This document shows, piece after piece, positions 37,882 to 45,870 of a stretch of 64,000 nucleotides of DNA. A program made the translations under genes and the position numbers. Source of the stretch: JAJDNS01 sp963578825 (GTDB lineage Bacteria; Acidobacteriota; Vicinamibacteria; Fen-336); NCBI GenBank assembly GCA_963578825.1, contig CAUZDW010000012.1:1-64000 (forward strand), given 5' to 3'. Under the pieces are notes generated by a model that did not search any database, had not been told where the DNA came from, and saw only the letters and a program-made list of their open reading frames with translations. Positions within the stretch are counted from its first letter, which is position 1, and the number at the start of each line of letters is the position of its first letter.

Positions 37882-38883
37882 TCATTCTGGGGTGCTCATC
37901 GTCGCCGCCAACCGGGCGGTCTTGGTCGTCTGGCCGGCCGCCTCGAGCAGCGCGGCGGCGGCGATCTCGTATGCGGCACCCCCGTCTCGCCAGGCGCCGC
38001 CGTGGCTTTCGCCCGGCACGATCAGCACTTCGGCGCTCGGCCCGACTGCCTCGGCGAGGTCGAATGCGATCTGGCTGGGCATCCGCCGGTCGTCCGAGTT
38101 GGCCACGAAGAGGGCGGGGCGGTCGGCGAGACGAGCGGCCGCGGTCAGGACGTCGGCGGCTTCGGTGTCGAAGCCTCCCTTGCGGCCCATCCAGTAGAGC
38201 AACAGGTCCGTCACGGGCCACGAGGGCACCACCCGCAGCCACCAGCGCCAGTGACGGAGCTCCCGCATGTGGTGTGTGACGGTGTCTCGCAGACTCCGGA
38301 AGCTGCTGTCGCAGATGACCCCGCTGACGTGGGGGTCGTCAGCGGCGGCGAGCAAGGCCGCCGCCCCGCCGAGAGAGACCCCCCAGACGACGACCGGACC
38401 CGCTGAACGCTCCCGTGCCAGGTCGGCGGCGGCGCGGACATCGTCCTTCTCGCGCACCCCGAAGGTGGTGGCCTTCCCTCCGCTCTCTCCGTGGTGGCGT
38501 AGATCGAACAGGAGCGCGTTCCAACCGAGCTCGTGCACGAAGGGGACCTTCTTCACCATCTCGATACGAGAGCGGTTGAGCCCATGCACCATCACCACGG
38601 TTCCCGCGGGCTCGGCCACCGGGACCCACCATCCTTCGAGAGTGACTCCCTCTCCGGAGCCAAAGCTGACCTCGTCGAAGGGGAGCTCGAACGAGGCCGG
38701 TGTGATCCCGGCATTCTCCTTGTCCGGGAACTGGAAGCGGCGCGTCGTGGTCAGCCCGCCCAGGAAGTAGGGAACCCAGCCGAACACGAACAGGAGGAAG
38801 CCTGTAACCATCACGATCGCGATCCGGCTCAGCCACCGGACCCAGCTCCTAGATCTGTTCTTTGTCACGGAGTTGTCGATCAT
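37882..38883 (-). CDS. membrane-anchored alpha/beta hydrolase
   Basis: A 333-residue protein. A hydrophobic segment near residues 18-45 (WLSRIAIVMVTGFLLFVFGW) should anchor it. The hydrolase domain has TVVMVHGLNRSRIEMVKKV (oxyanion region), the nucleophile elbow VVWGVSLGGAAALLAA with Ser, an Asp in ANSDDRRMP and His in GESHGGAW. Substrate unknown; the form resembles serine esterases of the BAAT/peptidase S9-like group. The ATG at 38883 is taken as start although no ribosome-binding site is visible. The CMD gene follows ten bases later. Confidence 0.8.
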   Translation of the reverse strand: MIDNSVTKNRSRSWVRWLSRIAIVMVTGFLLFVFGWVPYFLGGLTTTRRFQFPDKENAGITPASFELPFDEVSFGSGEGVTLEGWWVPVAEPAGTVVMVHGLNRSRIEMVKKVPFVHELGWNALLFDLRHHGESGGKATTFGVREKDDVRAAADLARERSAGPVVVWGVSLGGAAALLAAADDPHVSGVICDSSFRSLRDTVTHHMRELRHWRWWLRVVPSWPVTDLLLYWMGRKGGFDTEAADVLTAAARLADRPALFVANSDDRRMPSQIAFDLAEAVGPSAEVLIVPGESHGGAWRDGGAAYEIAAAALLEAAGQTTKTARLAATMSTPE

Positions 38884-39069
38884 ACGCCGACTGGACAAAA
38901 AAAAGGCGGGGATAGTGGCGCCCGACACAACGGACCGCGCATCGAGTCGCTCTGGGGGCACTTGAGCGGCTCGAGCGCGCCGTCACCCCGTCGCGCGCCA
39001 CCCCCCCCGTCTAACCAGTTACTACGAAGACGCTCAGGTGGCTGTTCCTGTCCCGGGCGTCAAAGGTTG
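38884..39069. other. intergenic region
   Basis: It contains an A8 tract (about 38898-38905) and GC-rich sequence. No gene, and no clear terminator or promoter. The long plus-strand frame crossing it (38533-40560) is a shadow of the flanking minus-strand genes. Confidence 0.4.
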
Positions 39070-40563
39070 TCATGGCTGCTGAGCCGAGCCGTCCAACTTT
39101 TTGGTGCACGGCGGAACGGGGCTCTGGGCCAGCTCCTCTCGGAGAGCGCGGGGCACCCACGGCCGTGGTGCGCCCACACCCACCCCGCCGGCCGGGCGAC
39201 CCGCCAGGGCGGGCACCCAGTCCACCAGCGACTCCGGGGCGCAGACCACCTCCAGGGGACGAGGCGTCCGGGCGAGACGCGAGAGAGCCCGGCGGCTCTC
39301 AGGAGCGAGCTGACCGCTCGCTATCCAGCCATGGGTGCGCACGAGGACGACGACCGCAACTGTCGTGACGAGACCCACCATCACGACTCGGGAGAGTCTG
39401 GTTCCCTGAGGGAACCCTCGCGCGAGAAGGGCCACGAGCGGCACCAGCATCAGCCCCGACAGGAGGTCCACGACTTCATGCGTGCGGGGAGAGCCGAGCA
39501 CGCCCAGGGCCTCGTCGACCGACAGCGCGCGGGCCAGCGGAAAGAGTCTCGGACCGGCGAGACCAAGGGAGACTGCGCAGACCAGGCCGAGCCGGACGCG
39601 CGCCGCCCGAGTGAGCGAGCGAGCGTCACCACCGGCCGTCACGGAATCCGATCGGGCCTGGCGCGCGGCGCCCGCGAAGACAGCCGTCGCGATCCCCGCT
39701 CCAACCGCCAGGGCCAGGAGCGGCTGGGCCAGGGCAGCCGCTCCCAGGAGCATCCCCGCGGCCACCGCGGACGGTCGCGACGTGTGACCGAGCACGAGCG
39801 CTGCCGCCGACAGGCCGAGGCCGAGGGCCAGCACGGGTCCGCCTGCGCCCCACATGGCCAGGACCCCGGAGGGGATCACCGCCAGCCCCACCAGGGCCGC
39901 CACGGCGGCCGCAGAGGGGCGCAGCCGCACGGCAGAGAGCAGCGCGTAGAGACCGAGGACGACGAGGCCGTGGGAAGCGAGGACGATCAACAGGACGGCC
40001 CTGGCAGGATCGAGGCCGGCGATGTGCGCCAGATCGCCGGCGAGCGTCGGCAGCGCGGGCGAATGTGCTCCGAAAGGACCCACGGGAAGCAAGGGCTCGT
40101 AGGTCGCCGGAGCGTCGTCGCGCCACAGGAGGAGTCGCGCCGACGTGGTGTGGAAGGCCATCTCGGGTCCGGGCGCGTGATGCTCGAAGGGCAGGGGGAC
40201 GAGCATCGCAAGGGCGAGGCCGACGATCACCAGGGAGGGCGCGGTCCGCAGCCGGGGAACGTCTCCGGTGGTCGGACCCGCGATGGGAGGCGGGGGGAGG
40301 GGCCCGATGTGGCCGGGAGGAGGGGCCACCGTGTGCCTGGGAAGGAGCCGCAGGAGAGCCAGAACCGCGAAGACGACCAGGGCGGCAGCAAGGACCCGCG
40401 AGCGCGCGGCAAAGGGCAACCACCACCAGCTGAGAGCCCAGAAGGCCAGCGAGAGCGCCGGGACCGCCGTCCAGGGCGCTCGCACGACCAGGAGCCCCGG
40501 CAGCAGGAGAAGAGCGGCGAGAGCCAGGAGGCCGGCGGCCTCCGGCGGCGGAGTGGATGACAC
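39070..40563 (-). CDS. large multi-pass membrane protein
   Basis: About 497 residues from a GTG at 40563, with ten or more hydrophobic segments along the whole chain (AAGLLALAALLLLPGLLVVR, RVLAAALVVFAVLALLRLLP, AVLLIVLASHGLVVLGLYAL and others). The loop APGPEMAFHTTSARLLLWRD with APATYEPLLPVGPFGAHSPA resembles the external loop of polytopic glycosyltransferases. The C-terminal soluble stretch ends LAQSPVPPCTKKLDGSAQQP. No family can be named safely. The start lies 38 bases from a divergent HAD phosphatase. Confidence 0.6.
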   Translation of the reverse strand: MSSTPPPEAAGLLALAALLLLPGLLVVRAPWTAVPALSLAFWALSWWWLPFAARSRVLAAALVVFAVLALLRLLPRHTVAPPPGHIGPLPPPPIAGPTTGDVPRLRTAPSLVIVGLALAMLVPLPFEHHAPGPEMAFHTTSARLLLWRDDAPATYEPLLPVGPFGAHSPALPTLAGDLAHIAGLDPARAVLLIVLASHGLVVLGLYALLSAVRLRPSAAAVAALVGLAVIPSGVLAMWGAGGPVLALGLGLSAAALVLGHTSRPSAVAAGMLLGAAALAQPLLALAVGAGIATAVFAGAARQARSDSVTAGGDARSLTRAARVRLGLVCAVSLGLAGPRLFPLARALSVDEALGVLGSPRTHEVVDLLSGLMLVPLVALLARGFPQGTRLSRVVMVGLVTTVAVVVLVRTHGWIASGQLAPESRRALSRLARTPRPLEVVCAPESLVDWVPALAGRPAGGVGVGAPRPWVPRALREELAQSPVPPCTKKLDGSAQQP

Positions 40564-40601
40564 CGGCCGGCATTTTACGCTTTCGAGGTAACATCGGCGC
40601 C

Positions 40602-41261
40602 GTGAAGGGCCCCGGCAACGGACTGCGAGCGGTCCTCTACGACTGGGACGGCACCCTCGTCGACTCGGCTGCCAAGAGCTACCGGTGCTACGTGAAGGTG
40701 TTCTCGACCTACGGGATCGCCTACGACCGGGACAGCTACCGCAGGACCTACGCGCCCAACTGGTATCGCACCTACGAGGCGATTGGCCTTCCCCGCGACC
40801 GGTGGCCCGAGGCGGACGCGATGTGGACCCGCTTCTACGAGGAAGAGCCGCGTGACCTGCTGCCCGGCGCCCGGGCCGCACTCCAACGGCTCTCCGAGCA
40901 CGGACTGGCCCAGGGCCTGGTCACCAGCGGCGAGGCCACTCGGGTGAGACGGGAGATCGTGACTCACTCCGTCGCGGAGTTCTTCGGGCCTGCCGTCGTC
41001 TGCGGGGGCGAGACCCGGGAGCGCAAGCCCCACCCCGAGCCGCTTCTCGTCGCCCTCGAGAAGGTGGGAGCCCGCCCCGAGGAAGCGGTCTACGTCGGCG
41101 ACAGTCCGGAGGACGTGACGATGGCGAAAGCGGCCGGGGTCTTCGCGGTGGGAATCCCCGGCGGCTTCCCCAATCGGGAGGCCCTGGCCGCATCGGCCCC
41201 CGACCTGCTCGCCCCGAGCCTGGACGCGACAATCGACCACGTGCTGTCGCCGAAAGCCTGA
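40602..41261 (+). CDS. HAD-superfamily phosphatase (phosphoglycolate phosphatase-like)
   Basis: A 219-residue HAD hydrolase. Motif I is VLYDWDGTLVDS with the nucleophile Asp and general-acid Asp, motif II LVTSGEATRV, motif III a Lys in ERKPHPEPL, and motif IV YVGDSPEDVTMAKAAG. The cap domain is of the small helical type. Relatives remove phosphate from phosphoglycolate or sugar phosphates. GTG 40602 is preceded by a -10-like TAACAT (40589-40594) only seven bases away, another possible leaderless start. Confidence 0.85.
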   Translation: MKGPGNGLRAVLYDWDGTLVDSAAKSYRCYVKVFSTYGIAYDRDSYRRTYAPNWYRTYEAIGLPRDRWPEADAMWTRFYEEEPRDLLPGARAALQRLSEHGLAQGLVTSGEATRVRREIVTHSVAEFFGPAVVCGGETRERKPHPEPLLVALEKVGARPEEAVYVGDSPEDVTMAKAAGVFAVGIPGGFPNREALAASAPDLLAPSLDATIDHVLSPKA

Positions 41262-41309
41262 TCGCGATGCCGCGGCGTGCTCCCCGGCACGAAGGCCGCA
41301 CCCCGCATT

Positions 41310-41338
41310 TTGCCGGGTCGGCGACCCGGGGCTAGCAT
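41310..41338 (+). promoter_or_regulatory. promoter with palindrome in the spacer
   Basis: TTGCCG (41310-41315) and TAGCAT (41333-41338) are exactly 17 bases apart. A perfect hairpin CCGGGTC-GGC-GACCCGG (41313-41329) covers the -35 edge and spacer, where a regulator could sit; it could also be a terminator stem for the HAD gene, though no T-run follows. It drives the aminotransferase gene. Confidence 0.55.
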
Positions 41339-41368
41339 GATGAGCTGGTGAGGAGGAGCCAGACGACC

Positions 41369-42496
41369 ATGACCCAGTCGCGCCACATCCCCCTCGTCGA
41401 TCTCAAGGCCCAGCTGGAGCGCATCCGCCCGGAGATCGACGAAGCCATGACGCGAGTCCTCGAGAGCACCGCCTACGTCTTCGGCAAGGACGTGACGCTG
41501 CTCGAGGACGAGTTCGCCGACTTCTGCGGCACGACCCACGCCTGTGCTGTGGCCAACGGCACGGACGCGCTTCACATCTCCATGAGGGCCTACGGGATCG
41601 GGCCCGGGGACGAGGTCGTGACCGTCGCCAACACGTTCATCGCCACCGGCGAGGCGATCCTGCTCGTGGGTGCGACGCCGGTGTTCGTCGACGTGGACAC
41701 CGCCACGTACACGATGGATCCGTCGGGGCTCGAGGCCGCGATCACCCCCCGCACGAAGCTCATCCTCCCCGTCCACCTCTACGGCCACCCGGCGGACATG
41801 ACCGCCATCAGCGAGATCGCCCGCCGGCACGAGCTGCCGGTTCTCGAAGACGCGGCCCAGGCGCACGGCGCGGAATGGAACGGCCGTCGGACGGGGTCTC
41901 TGGGCCACGCCGCGTGCTTCAGCTTCTATCCGGGCAAGAACCTCGGGGCCTTCGGGGATGCGGGAATGGTCACGTCCTCGGACGCCGAGTTCGTGGCCCG
42001 GGTGCGACAGATCGCCAACCACGGAGCCGGCTCCCACCGATACGACAACGTGGTGCTCGGAACCAACAGCCGCCTCGACACGCTCCAGGCGGCGGTCCTG
42101 CGGGTCAAGCTGCGGCACTTGGAGGTCTGGACCGGGGAGCGTCGCACCCGCGCCGCGGAGTACGCCCGGGCTCTCGAGGATGTACCGGGGCTGACCCTGC
42201 CTCGGGAGGGCAACGGCGCACGCTCGGCCTGGCACCTCTACACGATTCGCTCCCCCGAGCGCGACAGGCTGCAGGAGCATCTGCGGGAGCGCGGGATCGC
42301 CAGCGCCGTCCATTACCCCCGGCCCATCCACCTCCAGCCGTCGATGGCGTCGGCCGGTGGCAAGGACGGCGACCTGCCGGTCTCCGAGCAGATCTGCCGC
42401 GAAGTCCTGTGCCTCCCGATCTACCCAGAGCTGCCCGACAGCGACGTCCGCCGGATCGCCGATGAGCTGCGGGCTGCCGGCCTCAGTCGGGGCTGA
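41369..42496 (+). CDS. DegT/DnrJ/EryC1/StrS aminotransferase
   Basis: A 375-residue PLP-dependent sugar aminotransferase. Starts HIPLVDLKAQLERIRPEID; FIATGEAILLVGATPVFVD is typical. The PLP Lys is in ACFSFYPGKNLGAFGDAGMV. The active-site Asp lies in PVLEDAAQAHGAEWNG. The substrate-specific region is HRYDNVVLGTNSRLDTLQAA. Such enzymes make amino sugars for lipopolysaccharide or glycans from keto-sugar nucleotides. AGGAGGAG precedes the ATG at 41369. No other sugar genes are adjacent. The last 14 bases overlap the convergent gene. Confidence 0.92.
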   Translation: MTQSRHIPLVDLKAQLERIRPEIDEAMTRVLESTAYVFGKDVTLLEDEFADFCGTTHACAVANGTDALHISMRAYGIGPGDEVVTVANTFIATGEAILLVGATPVFVDVDTATYTMDPSGLEAAITPRTKLILPVHLYGHPADMTAISEIARRHELPVLEDAAQAHGAEWNGRRTGSLGHAACFSFYPGKNLGAFGDAGMVTSSDAEFVARVRQIANHGAGSHRYDNVVLGTNSRLDTLQAAVLRVKLRHLEVWTGERRTRAAEYARALEDVPGLTLPREGNGARSAWHLYTIRSPERDRLQEHLRERGIASAVHYPRPIHLQPSMASAGGKDGDLPVSEQICREVLCLPIYPELPDSDVRRIADELRAAGLSRG

Positions 42497-42899
42497 CTCC
42501 GGGGTCGAGCCGAGGCCGGTCGTCGGCAGCGAGCAGACGAAGCTGGGCGGCCGAGGCATTGCGCACTTCGATGTGGCGACTGCTCTCCACGAGCGCCTTC
42601 AGGTAGCCGGCGTCGTCCGCCCGGGTCATCTGGCGCACGAGAATCTGACCGATGTGCCGGTCCGTGGCGAAGGCCTTCAGCCGCTCCCCGTCGCGGACGC
42701 GCTTGGCCGCCTCCTGGCGCACGAAGAAATGCCGCCGGCTCCCCACGACCTCCAGAAGCTCCCCGTCGTGGGCATGCTCCGGGGGCAACGACTCGATCCG
42801 ATGGAGCAGCTCGTCATCGTCCAGGGCGAGCCAGCCCGGATCGCCCGAGGTGGGACCGCTCGTTTCCGGGCGGCGGCGCTGGCCGGGCCCGTCACTCAT
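42483..42899 (-). CDS. unknown, HEAT-like helical protein
   Basis: A 138-residue soluble protein starting MSDGPGQRRRPETSGPTSGD. After a disordered N-terminus it has repeated helical units (LLHRIESLPPEHAHDGELLE; VRQEAAKRVRDGERLKAFAT; GQILVRQMTRADDAGYLKAL) like HEAT or leucine-rich-variant repeats. No family is recognised. It starts ten bases after the end of the PilZ gene and is likely cotranscribed with it and with HU. Its tail overlaps the aminotransferase tail by 14 bases. Confidence 0.6.
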   Translation of the reverse strand: MSDGPGQRRRPETSGPTSGDPGWLALDDDELLHRIESLPPEHAHDGELLEVVGSRRHFFVRQEAAKRVRDGERLKAFATDRHIGQILVRQMTRADDAGYLKALVESSRHIEVRNASAAQLRLLAADDRPRLDPGVSPD

Positions 42900-42909
42900 G
42901 CCGGGACCT

Positions 42910-43279
42910 TCAAACCAGCTGTGCGGCCCGGCGACGGAACTCTTCGATGACGCCGTCGAGGATCTTCTGCTCCTCGGAGGCGATGCCGTCGAAGCTCACC
43001 CCGAAGACGAAGCCGCCTCGCGACGAGGGTTTGCTCCAGCGGACCTTCGCCGGCAGGCGAACGTGGGTGGCCATGCGGCCCATTCGCCCTCGACGGTGAT
43101 CGTCGCTTCCTCGGCCGGACCTTCGACGTCGGCGTGGATGCGTGCGCCGGCCCGGCTGAGATCGGTCAGGAAGCCTGCGATGCGCCGCTCACCTTCTCGA
43201 CGTAGCGGCAGGCTGCGACGAAGGGCTGGATGCGCGGTTCCTGGCGCTTCTCGACTCCGCTCGCCGCCTGCCGCGCCAC
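42910..43279 (-). pseudogene. PilZ domain protein with two frameshifts
   Basis: Three frames must be joined. From GTG 43279: VARQAASGVEKRQEPRIQPF, which holds the RxxxR motif. Then, after a shift near 43190, GERRIAGFLTDLSRAGARIH with the DxSxxG motif and further PilZ sequence. Then, after a shift near 43075, MATHVRLPAKVRWSKPSSRG to ...EEFRRRAAQLV, with TGA at 42910-42912. PilZ domains bind cyclic-di-GMP. Each shift is cured by adding one base. The joined protein (about 123 residues) is complete, so indel errors in the sequence are the likely cause. Confidence 0.6.
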
Positions 43280-43286
43280 GGACGAG

Positions 43287-43661
43287 CTACTGAGGATCCT
43301 CGGGCGCGGGCCCGGGGATCATCGCAGGAGCTGCCGGCGCCGGGGTCTCCTCGGCGGGCCGCGGGGTGTTCAAAAGGGCCTTCAACTCCTTGCCCATCTT
43401 GAAGTAGGGAATCTTCTTCGGTGGAACATCCACGCGCTCGCCCGTCTTGGGGTTTCTGCCCTTCCGCGGAGCCCGGTTTCGGAAGCGGAAGCTGCCGAAG
43501 CCCCGGATCTCGACTTCCTGGCCCCCCTGAAGGGCGGAGACGATGCTCCTCAGGGCCGCTTCGACGATGCTTCCTGCCTGAACCTGGGTGATGTCGAGGC
43601 GCTTGGCCACCACACTGATGAGGTCCGCCTTGGTCATCGCGCTTCTCGACGGCTCGGCCAT
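43287..43661 (-). CDS. HU/IHF-family DNA-binding protein
   Basis: A 124-residue histone-like protein. The HU fold is clear: MTKADLISVVAKRLDITQVQ, then VEIRGFGSFRFRNRAPRKGR and NPKTGERVDVPPKKIPYFK (DNA-binding arm). A C-terminal proline/alanine-rich tail of about 25 residues is added. Two starts are plausible: ATG 43661 with AGGGG nine bases upstream, and ATG 43637 at the conserved MTKADL. It bends DNA and shapes the nucleoid. The PilZ gene begins eight bases after its stop. Confidence 0.9.
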   Translation of the reverse strand: MAEPSRSAMTKADLISVVAKRLDITQVQAGSIVEAALRSIVSALQGGQEVEIRGFGSFRFRNRAPRKGRNPKTGERVDVPPKKIPYFKMGKELKALLNTPRPAEETPAPAAPAMIPGPAPEDPQ

Positions 43662-43744
43662 TTCGCGTAACCCCTGCAAGCCCCGGACTTCCGAGGGTGG
43701 AGAAGCCGGATTTTAGCGCGCGAAATCCCCCGAAGTCAAATAGT

Positions 43745-43759
43745 GCCTATGGGATAGGC
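43745..43759 (-). terminator. hairpin after carD
   Basis: GCCTAT (43745-43750) and ATAGGC (43754-43759) form a perfect 6-bp stem with a three-base loop, six bases after the carD stop on the minus strand. The following ACTATTTG is only weakly T-rich, so termination is possible but unproven. Confidence 0.4.
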
Positions 43760-43765
43760 CGTGCC

Positions 43766-44314
43766 TCAGGCGTTTGCGGGGCGTCGGGGCGCGACGGGCT
43801 TCTGCGTGGGACGCATGGTGAGCGCGCCGAAGGTCTTCTCGAGAGACCTGTCGACCTTCTCCTCGACGGCCGCCCGCGGCTTCCCTGCGGCCTCCGCGAT
43901 CTCGCTCACCAGAAGGAACTTGGCCCTCTCGAGCATCCGCTTCTCGCGGAAGGAGAGCGCCTTCTTCCTCGAGAGATAGGTGAGGCCCTTCAGGACGACG
44001 GCGACTTCGTAGAGGCTCCCCGTACGCATCTTGTCGGAGTTCTCCTTGAAGCGACCCTTCCAGTTCGAGAGCTGCTCGACCCTTCCATCTCCCAGGAGAT
44101 TGAAGATCTTACGCACGTCCGAGGGCCGAATGACCGGCCGCAAGCCGACGCCGTCGGCGTTCGCCTGGGGAACCCACACCCGTGAGTCGTTGGCGAGGAT
44201 CCGGAGCTCGTACAGACTGATCTGGATTTCACCGACCGGTCGCGTCTGGATGCTCTCGACGACCCCGATGCCGTGATTGGGATAGATAACTTTCTCGCCA
44301 ACCTGAAATTCCAC
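43766..44314 (-). CDS. carD: CarD family transcription regulator
   Basis: A 182-residue CarD/CdnL-type protein. The N-terminal RNA-polymerase-interacting domain has FQVGEKVIYPNHGIGVVES and ISLYELRILANDSRVWVPQA. The helical C-terminal domain has FKENSDKMRTGSLYEVAVV and LSRKKALSFREKRMLERAK. It binds RNA polymerase beta and stabilises open complexes at many promoters, often rRNA. The C-terminus has an extra basic tail (TQKPVAPRRPANA). A likely promoter lies 70-100 bases upstream. Confidence 0.93.
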   Translation of the reverse strand: MEFQVGEKVIYPNHGIGVVESIQTRPVGEIQISLYELRILANDSRVWVPQANADGVGLRPVIRPSDVRKIFNLLGDGRVEQLSNWKGRFKENSDKMRTGSLYEVAVVLKGLTYLSRKKALSFREKRMLERAKFLLVSEIAEAAGKPRAAVEEKVDRSLEKTFGALTMRPTQKPVAPRRPANA

Positions 44315-44384
44315 GATGACCTCTCATTCTTGGACGGTCGTGCGTGACGCCTGGGCGGGGGAAAAGCCGACTTGAGATAACGCA

Positions 44385-44413
44385 ATTTTACCAGCCGCGA
44401 CCATCCGGGGCAA
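44385..44413 (-). promoter_or_regulatory. carD promoter
   Basis: TTGCCC (44413-44408) and TAAAAT (44390-44385) are 17 bases apart on the minus strand. The -35 box lies within a perfect palindrome (44401-44424). Predicted transcription starts about 65 bases before the carD ATG. Confidence 0.55.
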
Positions 44414-44424
44414 TCGCCGGATGG
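44401..44424. repeat. 24-bp inverted repeat at the carD promoter
   Basis: CCATCCGG and CCGGATGG form a perfect 8-bp stem with an 8-base loop. It overlaps the carD -35 box and also lies about 100 bases after the upstream aminotransferase stop. It could be an operator or a terminator stem; no T-run follows on either strand. Confidence 0.5.
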
Positions 44425-44519
44425 CCGGAATCGCGTCTATTTGCAGCCCCAAGACCCACCGAACAGGTGAATCTCACTCTTGCCGATGAACTTACGCGGG
44501 ACAAAATAAATCTGAGCGC

Positions 44520-45636
44520 TCACGGCCGCTCCCGGAAGGCCACGAGGGCGTCGACGCACGTGTCGATGTCGGTTTCGTCGTTGTAGAAATGCGTGGCGAT
44601 GCGCGCTCCCTCGGGCTTCTCGCTGACGTGGATCTCTCGCTCGAGCAGGAACGCGCACGCCTCGGAGGGCGCCTCCAGGCCGACGAGTGTCTCCACCGAG
44701 CGATGGCCCCCGCCCGGCGAAAGGACCTCGAACCCCGCGCGCTCCAACCGAAACGTCAGGTACATGTTGAGCTCGAGGACCCGCTCGGCAATCACGTCCG
44801 CGCCGATCCCCAGGAGATAGTCGACCGCGGCGCCAAGGGCGTGGATCGGCCCAAAGGAGGGGCAGCCCATCTCGGTGCGGGCGTTGGAGTCGAGGATTCG
44901 CATCTGGCGGTTGTCGAAGCCGAACGGATCTTCACCGCTCAACCAGCCCACCGCCCGCGGAGGGCGCTTTTCCAGGAGCCCCTTCCGGATGAAGCAGAAG
45001 CCGGCGCCAAAACCGGCCCCCAGCCACTTGTGCCCGGTCGTGGCGAGGGCGTCGATGCGGCTTCGCTTCACGTCCACCGGGAAGGCGCCGAGGGGCTGGC
45101 TGGCACACACCACCAGGTGGCGAGTCCCCTTGATCTCGCCAAAGGCGTCGAGATCCTGGCGGCACCCGTTCGAGTACTGGACGTGGCTGATGGCGATGGT
45201 GGCGGCCCGAGGGGCCTGCCCTTCGAGGAACGACTCGACCCGGAGGACCCCCTCCACCGCCGGGACGAACCGCACGCTCACCCCCCGGTGGATCCACGGC
45301 AGCGTGACCGTCGGGAACTCGAGCTCGTCCGACAGAACCGCCCCGTCGCCTTCGAGAAGATCCACGATTCAGGTTGATCCCGGTGGACGTGTTGGGGACG
45401 AAGGCGAGCTCCTCGGGCTCCGCCCCGATGAAGTGGGCCACCTTCTCCCAGATCAGCTCGCGCCGGGCCATCCACGTGTCCCAGTGCCGGTCGCCCCCCT
45501 CCTCGTGCTCGCGATAGAAGGCGCTCACCACCTCCCTCACCGGGCGGGGAATGAGCGACGTGGCGGCGGCATTCAGGTAGACCTTGCCGGCGACACCGGG
45601 AAAGTCCGCGCGCACCTCCTCCCACTGGGTCGACAT
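44520..45636 (-). pseudogene. class V aminotransferase / cysteine desulfurase-like, frameshifted
   Basis: The first frame starts at ATG 45636: MSTQWEEVRADFPGVAGKVY, with LAFVPNTSTGIN typical of class V aminotransferases. Near 45370 meaning passes to the other frame: VDLLEGDGAVLSDELEFPTV, then ATIAISHVQYSNGCRQDL and the PLP-lysine motif IDALATTGHKWLGAGFGAGF. The C-terminus is complete to stop 44520. Joined length is about 371 residues, normal for the SufS/CsdA-like or kynureninase-like fold. One indel (near CTGAATCGTGG) separates the halves, so this is either an assembly error or a recent mutation. Confidence 0.75.
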
Positions 45637-45723
45637 GACCGCAGAGGATACCGCAGGGCCGGCTACGACTCCCGACTGTGGCGGTCGGGAAGACGGGTGC
45701 GGTAGACTCGACTCATCGCGCCG

Positions 45724-45811
45724 GCCGGGGTGGCGAAATGGCATACGCGGTGGGCTCAAAACCCACTGGGCCTTACGGCTCGTGCGGGTTCGACTCCCGC
45801 TCCCGGCACCA
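45724..45811 (+). tRNA. tRNA-Leu (anticodon CAA)
   Basis: A full class II cloverleaf. The acceptor strand GCCGGGG pairs with TCCCGGC (one G-U). The anticodon loop CTCAAAA is flanked by GTGGG/CCCAC, giving anticodon CAA, which reads UUG. A long variable arm (TGGGCCTTACGGCTCGT) follows, then the T-arm GCGGGTTCGACTCCCGC. The CCA end is encoded (45809-45811). TAGACT at 45703-45708 may be its -10 box. Confidence 0.95.
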
Positions 45812-45870
45812 GGCGCCAGCAGGCACGCCTTCGGGCCAGCCATGCGTCGATCGCCTAGAATGGCGGCTCC

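Noticed and set aside
38533..40560. 675-aa plus-strand frame
   Set aside because: Shadow of the hydrolase and membrane-protein genes on the minus strand; very Gly/Arg/Pro-rich.
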